DNA of 64,000 bases from Paenibacillus whitsoniae (GTDB taxonomy: Bacteria; Bacillota; Bacilli; Paenibacillales; NBRC-103111): NCBI RefSeq assembly GCF_003955665.1, contig NZ_RXHU01000011.1, positions 170,050-234,049 of the forward strand, given 5' to 3'. Positions 25,193 to 33,758 of the stretch are shown one piece after another. Numbering within the stretch: the first letter of the stretch is position 1; the number at the start of each line of letters is the position of its first letter. Made by a program: the position numbers and the translations under genes. A model generated the notes under the pieces. The model was not told the origin of the DNA, did not search any database, and saw only the letters and a program-made list of their open reading frames with translations.

Positions 25193-26458
25193 TCACCGCG
25201 AGCCGCCCGTCGGATACACCGTCACAAGCTCGCCGCGCGGGAACCCTTGTCCGCCGGCAGGCAAATAGATCAGGCAGTCCGCATCCTTAATCGATACCAT
25301 GATGCTGGACTTATCGATGCCGGCTGGCTTCACCCGGACGATGCCGTCAACGACAGTCCTAGTACCCCGGACGTAGCGCGGGTAAGCCGACGGCTTGTTA
25401 TAGTCGACGTCCAGGAGCGCCGACTGCTGCAGGGCATTCGGCTCGCCGCCTCCGAGCATCCAGTCGATCACCGGCTTCGCAAAAAGCTCGAAACCGACGA
25501 ACGAAGCACCGGGATTGCCGGAGAGCGCAAGCAGCAGCTTGCCATTCCAGAGCGCCGCGCTCGTCGGTGTGCCCGGCCGCATCGCGACTTTATTGAATAG
25601 CAGCTCTCCGTCAAAACGTTCGAACACGCCCACCAGCACGTCGTAATCACCGACGGATACGCCACCCGAGGTCACGACCAGATCGACGGCAGGCAGTATC
25701 TCCCTGAGCGCCGCTTCAACCTCTGCGGGATCGTCCGACAGCGCCGGCCTCACCATGGCCGTGCCGCCGGCCGCTTCCACCTGTGCAGCCAGCATGTAGC
25801 TGTTGCTGTTGCGGATTTTCCCCGGCTCCAGAGGGGCGTCAATGCCGAGCAGCTCCGCACCTGTGGAGAAAATCGCCACCACCGGCTTGCGGTACACCGG
25901 CACCTCGGCGCAGCCGAAGGTCGCGAGGATTGCCGCTTCGCCGGGGCCGATCCGCGTGCCGCAAGCGAGCAGCTGCTCCCCGGTGGCAATTTCGCCGGCA
26001 ATCGGCGTAATGTTGCTGCCGGCTTCGACGTTTTTCTTCACCCACACGCGTGTCGCGGCCTCGGCCTCCACGCCGTCGGTCATCTCCAGCATGACGACGG
26101 CATCCGCGCCGTCCGGCACCGGCGCACCGGTCATGATCCGCGCGCACGTGCCAGGCTGAATCGCGAGCTGAGGCATCGTGCCGCTCGGGATGTGCTCCAC
26201 GACGCGAAGCTGCGCCGGAGCCTCCGGCGTGGCTTCCGCAATATCGGCGGCGCGTACGGCATACCCGTCCACGCCGGATCTGCGAAAATGCGGAACCGCA
26301 TGGTCCGCATGCACGTCTACGGCCAGCCGCCGCCCGAAGGCGGCCGCAAGGCCGATGCGCTCCACGCCAAGCGGTGCCGCGTGCTTAGCCAAGAGCAAGC
26401 GCGCTTCCTCGACGCTGACGATGTTTCGTCCGAATTTGAGCTTCAATTCGCGACTCAC
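25193..26458 (-). CDS. moeA: Molybdopterin molybdenumtransferase
   Basis: A 421-residue cytoplasmic enzyme that inserts molybdate into adenylylated molybdopterin. Motifs are RRSGVDGYAV, MTGAPVPDGADAVVMLE, VAIFSTGAELL and LVVTSGGVSVGDYDVL, followed by RPGTPTSAALW and LSGNPGASFVGFE. I prefer the GTG at 26458 (VSRELKL), which has AAAGGGGA upstream; an in-frame GTG at 26479 would contain that site. It is the last gene of a cofactor cluster, directly downstream of moaA. Confidence 0.93.
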   Translation of the reverse strand: MSRELKLKFGRNIVSVEEARLLLAKHAAPLGVERIGLAAAFGRRLAVDVHADHAVPHFRRSGVDGYAVRAADIAEATPEAPAQLRVVEHIPSGTMPQLAIQPGTCARIMTGAPVPDGADAVVMLEMTDGVEAEAATRVWVKKNVEAGSNITPIAGEIATGEQLLACGTRIGPGEAAILATFGCAEVPVYRKPVVAIFSTGAELLGIDAPLEPGKIRNSNSYMLAAQVEAAGGTAMVRPALSDDPAEVEAALREILPAVDLVVTSGGVSVGDYDVLVGVFERFDGELLFNKVAMRPGTPTSAALWNGKLLLALSGNPGASFVGFELFAKPVIDWMLGGGEPNALQQSALLDVDYNKPSAYPRYVRGTRTVVDGIVRVKPAGIDKSSIMVSIKDADCLIYLPAGGQGFPRGELVTVYPTGGSR

Positions 26459-26481
26459 GTGCTCCCGTTCCCCTTTCACAA

Positions 26482-27489
26482 TTACCCGCCGATCTGCGAC
26501 ATTCGGCGAAGCGTCGGCGTATGCGACTGCGCTTCGTTCAGCAGCGCCTGCGCCATTTCATGATTTTGCGGCTTGATGTCCAGCGCCCGGAAGAACAGAT
26601 TCTCGACCGCTTCATCATCGCCGATATATTTACGGACGTTGAACTCATCCGACCAGTACAGGCACGGTTTGATGTTGCCGTCGGCCGTCAGGCGCAGCCG
26701 ATTGCAAGTCTCGCAAAAATGATCGCTGATGGGATGAATCAGCCCGAATGCGCCTTTCGCGCCGGCAATCCGGTAATTTTGGGCGGGGCCGTTGCCGTAC
26801 ACAGCCTCGGATGCTTCAGCCTGCCAGCCGCGTTCTTGACAGCAGTCCAGCACAGCGCTCAGCGGGAGATACCGGGATTTCCAGTTCTCATCGGCGTGTC
26901 CAATCGGCATGTACTCAATAAATCTCACTTGGATCGGCCGATCGATCGTCATTTGCAAAAAGTCTGCAATTTCGTCGTCGTTGATGCCCTTCATCAGCAC
27001 CACGTTGAGCTTGATCGGCGTAATCCCCACGCGATAAGCCTCTTCAATCGAAGCAAGCACACGGGTGATATCGCCGCCGCGCGTAATCAGCGCGAAACGG
27101 TCCGCCCGCAGCGAGTCCAAACTTATATTAACGCGGGTTAGCCCGGCGGCACGCAGCTTCTCGGCGCGCGACGCAAAGTAAATCCCGTTCGTTGTCAACG
27201 CAATATCTTCAATACCCGGAATCGCCGACAGCATGGCGACGAGCTGCTCCAGATTTTTACGAACGAGCGGTTCGCCGCCGGTTAGCCGCAGCTTGCGAAC
27301 CCCAAGGCCGGCCAGTACGCGAACAACGTCCGCAATCTCGTCGAACGTCAACAGCTTCTCATCCGGTTCAAACTCCATGCCTTCCTCCGGCATGCAGTAC
27401 ACACAACGCAAATTGCAGCGATCCGTCACAGAAATTCGCAGGTAATCATGCATTCGGCCAAAACGATCCATCAACAGTTGTTTCGACAT
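26482..27489 (-). CDS. moaA: GTP 3',8-cyclase (molybdenum cofactor synthesis)
   Basis: A 335-residue radical SAM enzyme that starts molybdenum cofactor synthesis from GTP. The first iron-sulfur site is CNLRCVYC and the second is DHFCETCNRL followed downstream by KPCLYW. The protein ends in the functionally important Gly-Gly (RRMSQIGG). The ATG at 27489 has AAGGTGG five bases upstream; a GTG at 27498 lies within that site and is less likely. The partner MoaC is not in the window. Confidence 0.95.
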   Translation of the reverse strand: MSKQLLMDRFGRMHDYLRISVTDRCNLRCVYCMPEEGMEFEPDEKLLTFDEIADVVRVLAGLGVRKLRLTGGEPLVRKNLEQLVAMLSAIPGIEDIALTTNGIYFASRAEKLRAAGLTRVNISLDSLRADRFALITRGGDITRVLASIEEAYRVGITPIKLNVVLMKGINDDEIADFLQMTIDRPIQVRFIEYMPIGHADENWKSRYLPLSAVLDCCQERGWQAEASEAVYGNGPAQNYRIAGAKGAFGLIHPISDHFCETCNRLRLTADGNIKPCLYWSDEFNVRKYIGDDEAVENLFFRALDIKPQNHEMAQALLNEAQSHTPTLRRMSQIGG

Positions 27490-27587
27490 GGCGTCCACCT
27501 TCTTTCTGTGCTCATTATGGCATATTTTCTTACATTTTTAAAGAATAACGCTCTGGATTTCTGTCTATTATTCTACCTTCCATTAAT

Positions 27588-28196
27588 TCACGGCATATTA
27601 CCTAACATATCTATCCAATCCTCCGGCGTATTCACATTCGCCGCAAATCCGGTTGGGATTCCTTTCTCTTCAAAGAACAGCTCGTCGACCCGCCGACAAT
27701 CAAGCGCATCCAGCAGCCCCATCACCCGGTAGCGCTCCTGCCGGAGAAGGTTTTCCGCAGCACTGTTCACGCTCCGGGCATAAATGCCGTGCAGCGGATG
27801 TGTACGCCCCGCAATGACGGGAATGACCGCGTCCGCGTTCTCGGCTAGCCCGTGCCCTGCCATCGCTTCCGCCGCATCCGCCGAAATCCTGGGCATGTCG
27901 CAGCCCACAATCCACATGAACGGCGATGCAGCGGCGCAGCTGGCAGCGTGGATGCCGCTGAGCGGGCCCTTTTGCCGGTAGCGGTCTTGGATGCAGCTCA
28001 CGCCCGGATACGGTTTGAGCACGGGGGCCATGCGCTCCGGCGTATTGGTGACAACGAGCAGCTGCTCACAGATGCGCGACATTTCCTTGATCTGCCTGCC
28101 GATCAGCGGTTCGTCACCGCAAGGCAGCAAATATTTGGGGCTCCCGCCCATGCGGCTGTTCAGCCCTCCGGCCAAAATGACACCCGTGAGCTTCAC
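27588..28196 (-). CDS. mobA: Molybdenum cofactor guanylyltransferase
   Basis: A 202-residue nucleotidyltransferase that attaches GMP to Mo-molybdopterin. The N-terminal signature LTGVILAGGLNSRMGG is followed by KYLLPCGDEPLIGRQ, GPLSGIHAA and the metal site IVGCDMPRIS. It overlaps the upstream MOSC gene by 4 bases, so the two are translationally coupled. It lies about 100 bp upstream of moaA. Because MobA makes the dinucleotide form of the cofactor, at least one bis-MGD enzyme should be encoded elsewhere. Confidence 0.92.
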   Translation of the reverse strand: MKLTGVILAGGLNSRMGGSPKYLLPCGDEPLIGRQIKEMSRICEQLLVVTNTPERMAPVLKPYPGVSCIQDRYRQKGPLSGIHAASCAAASPFMWIVGCDMPRISADAAEAMAGHGLAENADAVIPVIAGRTHPLHGIYARSVNSAAENLLRQERYRVMGLLDALDCRRVDELFFEEKGIPTGFAANVNTPEDWIDMLGNMP

Positions 28197-28837
28197 GCTT
28201 CGAGCTCCGCGACTCTTTTAAGGAAAGACTGCTTCCAGCTCTCCGACAGCACTTCAAGCCCCGCAAGCTTGCGGGCGGCTTCCAGGTTCTTTTTATCGTG
28301 ATACTTCGTGTGGTTGGCGTATTTCAATGTGATGCCATGCTCATCTCGGCGAACGAGCTTGATCGGGGATGTCTGTGAAATCTTCCCTTCCTGCAGCACG
28401 CGAAAATAGTACCCGGTATAGCCTGTCTCCTGTACATAGAGCGCCGCTTGAGGCCAGTCCATGCGTTTAGCGAGCTTGTGGCAGGGCTGCCTCGGCTGCG
28501 AAACCTGCACCAGCGCGTCTCCGATCGCGTAGATGTCCCCGATGCACACATCCTGCTCCAGCATGCCGCGAACGGTCAAATTTTCGCCGAACGTCACCGG
28601 TTCGATCCGTTGCCCCCGCTTCTCCTCCCAATAGGCGTAATGTTCCTCCGGATACACGCACAGCGCTTTGTCGACGCCCCCATGCACGGTCAAGTCCGCT
28701 TGCCCGTCCCCTTCTAAACCTAGCTTGGATAAATGTAAAAGAGAGCTGACGGGCGTTTTCACAATCCCGGTAACCAGCTCTTCTCCACGATACTTCATGA
28801 CTTGCGGCAGACCTACGTTTAACGATACGATTTGCAA
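28193..28837 (-). CDS. MOSC-domain protein (YiiM-like)
   Basis: A 214-residue MOSC protein. It begins QIVSLNVGLPQVMKYRGEE, with HGGVDKALCVYPEEHYAYW, FGENLTVRGM and the key Cys in QPRQPCHKLAKRM. YiiM-type proteins receive sulfur or molybdenum cofactor and reduce N-hydroxylated compounds. The start is TTG at 28837 with GAGGGA about seven bases upstream; the in-frame TTG at 28861 would lie before that site. It heads the MOSC-mobA-moaA-moeA run and probably uses the cofactor made there. Confidence 0.88.
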   Translation of the reverse strand: MQIVSLNVGLPQVMKYRGEELVTGIVKTPVSSLLHLSKLGLEGDGQADLTVHGGVDKALCVYPEEHYAYWEEKRGQRIEPVTFGENLTVRGMLEQDVCIGDIYAIGDALVQVSQPRQPCHKLAKRMDWPQAALYVQETGYTGYYFRVLQEGKISQTSPIKLVRRDEHGITLKYANHTKYHDKKNLEAARKLAGLEVLSESWKQSFLKRVAELEA

Positions 28838-28995
28838 TTGGCTTCCCTCATTTCCGAGCAAGATGGTTAGTTTCTACTATACCAAAATCCGCTCAAAAAG
28901 AAAGCAGGACCTCCTGTCCGCTTATGACAGATGAGTCTCTTGGCATGCTGCTGGATTGGAACCGAATCTGAGCGACGCAGCTCTCGGAAAGCCAC

Positions 28996-30351
28996 TTACA
29001 TGTTGGACTTGCCCACCCAGGCATCGTTATCATACCCCCGCACTTCCCAATAGCCGATATGCTCCTTGTCGATCAGCTCAATTGCCTGCAGCCATTTGAC
29101 GGACTTGTAGGCGTACATTTTGGGGACGATGAGCCGCACAGGGCCTCCGAGCTGATTCGGGATGGGCTTGCCGTCCAGCATTATGGCTACGAGAATATCG
29201 TCCATTCCCGCCTGATCCAGCGAAAGTGCATCCGTGTACACCTTGTCGCCGGAGTAAAATTTCACGAACTTCGCGCCGGGCTTTACGCCAGCAGCAGCCA
29301 GCAGCTGCTTCAGCGGGATGCCCTCCCAGGTGCAGTGGTAGACGGACCAGCCCGTTACACAGTGAAAATCGCTGACCTGCACGGTGCGCTTCAGCGCCAG
29401 GAACTGCTCCCACGTCCACGTGGCGGGACGCTCCACCAGCCCGGATATGGCGAATTGCCACGTATCCGAGGAAAATACAGGGATTTCCGTTACGGTGTAG
29501 ATGCGGAAATTCCCCTGCGCTCCGCCGCCGACCACCGCAGCGGAGTCGGGCAAAGGCGACGGCGGCGGCAGCATCTTGTTGCCGTCGCTCGCGAGGTACT
29601 CGGCGGTCTGCGACCCGCCGGTGTCGAACGCGCCTTTTACCCACCGGTAAAAGGCGGGGCCGACCGCGATCACGAGCAGCCCTCCTGCGACAAGTCGCAG
29701 GAAGGAGCCGCGTGTGATCGGCGATTGTTTCAGCGCCGCGATGAGCGCCTGCGCGGCGGTGCGTTCGGCCGCCTCTTCGGGGGCGGCCGGTGTTGGTGCC
29801 GCAGCCGGCTGCACGGCGGCAGCGGCGGGTTCCGCAGCTGGCGCGGGCTGCGCAGCCCGCGGGCGGTTGGCGGCGGCTGCGCGTTCGAGCCGCGCCTGGC
29901 GCTTCAGCCATCGGCTGCGCGAGATGGCGTGGTACACGGCGTAGGGCACGCCCACCCAGGTGAGCAGGTCGTGCACGAGCAGCGCCGCGTTGTTCAGCCC
30001 CGGTGGCATGTGGCGGAACTGCCACAGGATGATGCCCGAAGCCGCCCATCCTGCGAGCAGCGCCAGGACGAACACCAGATTCGCGCGTTGACCGCGCCGC
30101 GCGCGAATTTGTCGCCAGTGCTTGCGCAGCATCGGCGCGTACAGCAGCATCAGCAGGATGGATGCGAGGCCAAGGTAGATGTGCAACTGCTTGAGCGTCA
30201 CCCGAAAGCCGCCCAGCTCCCCGCGGATTGCACCGATGCTCAGCACAATGCCCGTCACCGTCAGCGCCAACAAAATCCAGGCGTTCCAGCTATGTATCGC
30301 AGTTAAACGCTTTCCAAACGATTGCTTCAGCCAACTCCGTTTGCCGTCCAT
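28996..30351 (-). CDS. Membrane sulfite-oxidase-like molybdopterin protein fused to a cytochrome b-like domain
   Basis: A 451-residue fusion. Residues 15-150 hold four membrane helices with His residues (LTAIHSWNAW, LKQLHIYLG, LLVHDLLTW) in the style of a di-haem cytochrome b. An Ala/Pro/Arg-rich linker (about 155-200) and a further helix (RLVAGGLLVIAVGPAFYRW) lead to a sulfite-oxidase-type molybdopterin domain with the cofactor-ligating Cys in DFHCVTGWSVYHCTWEG and VRLIVPKMYAYKSVKW. It would move electrons between the quinone pool and an extracytoplasmic substrate, as MsrP/MsrQ do, but in one chain. It lies upstream of the cofactor genes on the same strand. The substrate is unknown. Confidence 0.87.
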   Translation of the reverse strand: MDGKRSWLKQSFGKRLTAIHSWNAWILLALTVTGIVLSIGAIRGELGGFRVTLKQLHIYLGLASILLMLLYAPMLRKHWRQIRARRGQRANLVFVLALLAGWAASGIILWQFRHMPPGLNNAALLVHDLLTWVGVPYAVYHAISRSRWLKRQARLERAAAANRPRAAQPAPAAEPAAAAVQPAAAPTPAAPEEAAERTAAQALIAALKQSPITRGSFLRLVAGGLLVIAVGPAFYRWVKGAFDTGGSQTAEYLASDGNKMLPPPSPLPDSAAVVGGGAQGNFRIYTVTEIPVFSSDTWQFAISGLVERPATWTWEQFLALKRTVQVSDFHCVTGWSVYHCTWEGIPLKQLLAAAGVKPGAKFVKFYSGDKVYTDALSLDQAGMDDILVAIMLDGKPIPNQLGGPVRLIVPKMYAYKSVKWLQAIELIDKEHIGYWEVRGYDNDAWVGKSNM

Positions 30352-30445
30352 CGTTGTACCTCCTCGATTTGAGCCACATTTTTATGCTCTCATCATACTC
30401 CATAAATATTAAAAAAGGCTTACATTTTTGTCCTTCAGACACCAA

Positions 30446-30473
30446 ACCTCTCCGGCACTTTCGTGCAGAGAGG
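30446..30473 (-). terminator. Hairpin after the Met-repeat gene, probable terminator
   Basis: CCTCTC-TGCAC-GAAA-GTGC-CGGAGAGG forms a stable stem on the minus strand, 14 bases past the stop. The T tract is short, so termination is uncertain. Confidence 0.4.
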
Positions 30474-30486
30474 CTCGGGACGAATC

Positions 30487-31065
30487 CTATTTTAATAGAT
30501 ACATGTCAACAAACGCTTTCGTCACATACGTCGTGCTGTCAATGAGGACAGGTGCATACATCATCAATTCCGTCATGCCGTCGATCTGAACCGATTTACT
30601 ATCAATCTGAAGCATGATCCCCTTGCTATCTACCATCGACTTGTCTTGCATCATCGACTTATCCTCCATCATGCCCTTACTATCCATCATCGACTTATCC
30701 TGCATCATGCCCTTATCGCCCATCATCGACTTATCCTGCATCATGCCCTTATCGTCCATCATCGTCTTGTCCTTCATCATGCCCTTATCGTCCATCATCG
30801 ACTTATCCTGCATCATGCCCTTATCGTCCATCATCGTCTTACTCAGCGTAATCGAACGGGTTTCCCCCATCCACCATACTTGGTAGCCTAGGCTTTCTGC
30901 AACTTGCCGAAGCGGCACCAACTCCATGCCATCCTTCATCATCGTGGTCACGCCCGTGTAGTCATAGCTGTTCTTGTTCATCATCTCATCCGCATTCGCC
31001 AACGCAGGCAAAGCGAGTGTACAAGCCACAACGCCTGTCATCAGCATGGTTCTCCAATTTTTCAT
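30487..31065 (-). CDS. Secreted Met-rich repeat protein inserted in a stalk domain
   Basis: A 192-residue exported protein. A signal peptide (to about ALA-NAD) is followed by the first half of a copper-amine-oxidase-like stalk domain (ELVPLRQVAESLGYQVWW, GETRSITLSK). Then come about 75 residues of near-perfect repeats of MMDDKG and MMQDKS. The second half of the stalk domain (IMLQIDSKSVQIDGM and TYVTKAFVDMYLLK) completes the protein. The repeat is 12 residues (36 bp) long. Paired Met and Asp suggest copper(I) or other metal binding, by analogy with Met-rich copper proteins; this is inference. The ATG at 31065 follows AGGAGG. Confidence 0.82.
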   Translation of the reverse strand: MKNWRTMLMTGVVACTLALPALANADEMMNKNSYDYTGVTTMMKDGMELVPLRQVAESLGYQVWWMGETRSITLSKTMMDDKGMMQDKSMMDDKGMMKDKTMMDDKGMMQDKSMMGDKGMMQDKSMMDSKGMMEDKSMMQDKSMVDSKGIMLQIDSKSVQIDGMTELMMYAPVLIDSTTYVTKAFVDMYLLK

Positions 31066-31251
31066 CGTATCCAGCCTCCTGAAATTATAGTCATTCGTTC
31101 TTCCTCTACAAAATTAAGGGACAAAGATTACCGATGACTAACAGGTTTCTTACAAAAGGCTTACAAAAGCCTATCAGAACTGTGCGGCGTGCCGTATAAT
31201 CCGTACCGAAGTGTTCACAAGCTAGATGCCTACAGTACCACAAAAGGTCAT

Positions 31252-31451
31252 GAACTGCATTTTGTACATGTAAATGGGAATCTAAACAGCCAAATGACCG
31301 ACTTACCTGCATAATGTACATGTAAATCCCCTAATTTGGATGGAAAAAGGCGAAAATCAGTCTATATCCAAAAATTAACTGTATGTTTTACATGTCTTCG
31401 ATGTTTTTTGCGGAAGTTTAGCAAATAACCTGTAGTTTTTACAGGTAGCCG
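31252..31451. repeat. Intergenic four-unit array, family B, copy 2
   Basis: Units such as CTGCATTTTGTACATG and ACCTGTAGTTTTTACAGGT lie at about 31254, 31305, 31378 and 31428; spacing is 51, 73 and 50 bp. The GTAAAT tails of the first two point right and the last two are reversed. The gap from 31066 to 31565 holds no gene. Confidence 0.62.
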
Positions 31452-31565
31452 ACTACGGCGCATGCGTGTGAGTCTCCTGCCAGCTTCCAATGACGCGAGT
31501 ATCATCAAGTTTTGGCAAGCTGTGCGGTAGCTCTCCTCAGACATCTAGACGCACCGCGCCAGCGC

Positions 31566-31606
31566 AAAAAGCCCTCCCCCACCGCAATCAGCGACAGGAG
31601 AAGGCT
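31566..31606 (-). terminator. Terminator of the two-component operon
   Basis: On the minus strand AGCC-T-TCTCC pairs with GGGGA-G-GGCT across a loop and is followed by five T. It lies about ten bases past the kinase stop codon. Confidence 0.6.
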
Positions 31607-31615
31607 CCCCATGCG

Positions 31616-32803
31616 TTATTCCGTTCTATACACAGGCAGTGTGAACCAAAAGCAGCTCCCTGTACGGTGCTGGCTCAGAATGCTCTGAGCCCCATTCGCC
31701 TTCTGCCCGCCTTGCTCCTCCTGCACGCTCTGATCGCCTTGCTCCTCCTGTACGCTCTGTCCGCCCTGCTCCTCCTGCACACTCTGACAGCCTCGTCCCC
31801 CCTGAACGCTCTGACCGCTCAGGACACCAACCGCGCCGCCGTGCAGCTCGACGATCGATTTCGCGATCGCAAGTCCGAGCCCTGCACCGCCTCCAGCGCG
31901 CGTCCGGGACGGATCGACGCGATAAAAGCGTTCAAATACCCTCGCAACATCTTCCGGAGGAATGCCCGGCCCTTGATCCTGGATCGCAAGCTTCACGAAG
32001 CCGTCGTCTGCAAGCTCCGCCTGTATCTTTATCGTGCCTCCCAGAGGGGAGTGGCGGATCGCATTGCTCAGCATGTTGCCCAGTACCCGATTGATTTCCT
32101 GGGGCATAATGGCTACAGGAGGAAGCCGATCCGGCACGTCAACCTCGACTTGCAGCTGCTTCTCCTCGACTTTCAGCGCCAAGCCTTGCAGGCTGTCGAT
32201 CAGCAGAACGTCCACATAATAGGGCACGGGATCGTACATCGTTCCGCCCGCTTCCAACTGCGAGAGTTTGAACAGCTCCTGGATCAGCGCATCCAAACGG
32301 CCGGTTTCCAGCTTAATCGTTTGCAAATAGCGCTCAAACGTCGGACGGTCCTGAATGACCTCGTCCTGAAGCGCCTCGACATAGGACTGAATCGACGCCA
32401 TCGGTGTGCGCAAATCGTGAGAGACGTTGGCAATCAGCTCCCTGCGCGAAGCCTCAGCCGACCTTAGCTGCTGAAAGCTTTCCTTCAGCTTCACAGACAT
32501 CACGTTAAATTGCCGGGCAAGCCCTTGAAATTCTACTGGGCCAATCTCCGGGGCCTTGCCTTCAAACTGCCCTTCCGCCAACTGTTCTGTTTCTCGCGTA
32601 ATGGCACGAATCGCTTTTTCGAGCGGCCTCGTCATGACGTAGTGAAGCACCATGGATACGCCTGCTGCCCCTAATGTCACGGTTGTCAGAATCAACACAT
32701 CCCGCCCGTTCAGGATCATCGTTCGATAGCAAATAAACAGGGTGAGCAGAATCATGCCGGTACTGACTCCGCTTGCAACCAGCAGATAGTCCCGCAGTTT
32801 CAT
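31616..32803 (-). CDS. EnvZ/PhoR-type sensor histidine kinase with a repeat insertion
   Basis: A 395-residue kinase with two helices near the N-terminus (about 8-27 and 35-56), almost no external loop, a HAMP linker, the phospho-acceptor box RELIANVSHDLRTPMASIQS, the N box MLSNAIRHSPLGG, the G1 box DQGPGIP and the G2 box GGAGLGLAIAKSIVELHGG. Between G2 and the final strand (GSCFWFTLPV) sits a run of nine-residue repeats, QSVQEEQGG with variants, four units long at DNA level with a 27-bp period. The insertion is in the ATP-binding domain, which is unusual. It overlaps the response regulator gene by 4 bases. Confidence 0.88.
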   Translation of the reverse strand: MKLRDYLLVASGVSTGMILLTLFICYRTMILNGRDVLILTTVTLGAAGVSMVLHYVMTRPLEKAIRAITRETEQLAEGQFEGKAPEIGPVEFQGLARQFNVMSVKLKESFQQLRSAEASRRELIANVSHDLRTPMASIQSYVEALQDEVIQDRPTFERYLQTIKLETGRLDALIQELFKLSQLEAGGTMYDPVPYYVDVLLIDSLQGLALKVEEKQLQVEVDVPDRLPPVAIMPQEINRVLGNMLSNAIRHSPLGGTIKIQAELADDGFVKLAIQDQGPGIPPEDVARVFERFYRVDPSRTRAGGGAGLGLAIAKSIVELHGGAVGVLSGQSVQGGRGCQSVQEEQGGQSVQEEQGDQSVQEEQGGQKANGAQSILSQHRTGSCFWFTLPVYRTE

Positions 32804-33513
32804 GACGATTCCCTGCCTTCGAATTTGTAACCGATGCCCCAGACCGTTTTAATGTAACGGGGCTGCGAAGGAACGGGCTCGATCTTCTCCCGCAGCCGGC
32901 GAATATGTACCGTCACTGTCGTCGTGTCGCCGTAGTAGTCGATGTCCCAGACTCGATTAAGCAGTTGGTTCCGCGAAAAAACCTGCTCCGGATGCGAGGC
33001 AAACAGATGCAGCAGCTCGAACTCCTTCACCGTGAGCTCAATCTCTTTGCCTTCCGTGCGCACCGTTCTGGAGAGCGCATTCAGCTCCAGACCCGGAAAC
33101 CTGAGGACGTGCCCCGGCGCCGTCTGGCTGCTATCCTCCGGCTGGCTGCGGAACTGCCGCCGCAAAATCGCCTTAGCCCGGAGCACCAGCTCGCGAGGCG
33201 AGAAGGGCTTCGTCAAATAATCGTCCGCCCCCATCGTGAGGCCCATCAGACGGTCCATTTCATCTCCAAGCGCCGTTAGCATAATAATCGGCACATCCTC
33301 CTCGCTGCGAATCTCCTCGCAGACCTGCCAGCCCGTTATGCCCGGCATCATCAGATCCAGCACAATAAGCTGCGGTCTATGCAGGCGCCATTGACGAAGC
33401 GCTTCCTCGCCGCTTGCCGCCGTGATGACCCGATAGCCTTCGCGGTTAAAATACACGCTGCATACGTCCGTTATATTGGATTCGTCATCGACGACAAGTA
33501 TACGTGTACTCAT
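32800..33513 (-). CDS. OmpR/PhoB-type response regulator
   Basis: A 237-residue two-domain regulator. The receiver has ILVVDDESNI, the phospho-acceptor Asp in LIVLDLMMPGITGWQ and the Lys of DDYLTKPFSPREL. The C-terminal winged helix has LTVKEFELLHLFASHPEQVF and DTTTVTVHIRRLREKIE. The ATG at 33513 has AAGGAGG nine bases upstream, so the in-frame upstream extension to 33564 is excluded. It is first in the operon with the kinase. The regulon is not apparent; the neighbouring Met-repeat protein or PL11 lyase are candidates by position only. Confidence 0.92.
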   Translation of the reverse strand: MSTRILVVDDESNITDVCSVYFNREGYRVITAASGEEALRQWRLHRPQLIVLDLMMPGITGWQVCEEIRSEEDVPIIMLTALGDEMDRLMGLTMGADDYLTKPFSPRELVLRAKAILRRQFRSQPEDSSQTAPGHVLRFPGLELNALSRTVRTEGKEIELTVKEFELLHLFASHPEQVFSRNQLLNRVWDIDYYGDTTTVTVHIRRLREKIEPVPSQPRYIKTVWGIGYKFEGRESS

Positions 33514-33715
33514 CCGGCTCAGCCTCCTTGTCCGGTTTTGTCTTCTTTCCCGATTATACGGCATTCTCCCCGGAAAAGGATTACAAAAACCTTACAAATC
33601 GCCTGCCGTGCCAACTGCTCTCCTCCACGACAGGTACCGCAGGAACAATATTCCTGCCGAATACGGGCATCAGCTGCACGTTGAAATTCCCACATACGCT
33701 TTACTTACTGCAAAT

Positions 33716-33757
33716 AAAAAAGGCTGACCGATACAATTCTCGGCCAGCCTTTTTTTT
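33716..33757 (-). terminator. Terminator of the PL11 gene
   Basis: AAAAGGCTG and CAGCC with TTTT form the outer stem, extended by an inner CCGA/TCGG helix, with T runs on both sides. It starts directly after the stop codon at 33759. Confidence 0.8.
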
Positions 33758-33758
33758 A

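Noticed and set aside
26459..26479. GTG at 26479 as the moeA start
   Set aside because: The AAAGGGGA ribosome site lies downstream of it and fits the GTG at 26458 better.
30625..30840. Tandem repeat as a non-coding satellite
   Set aside because: It stays in frame inside a gene with a signal peptide, ribosome site and intact flanking domain halves.
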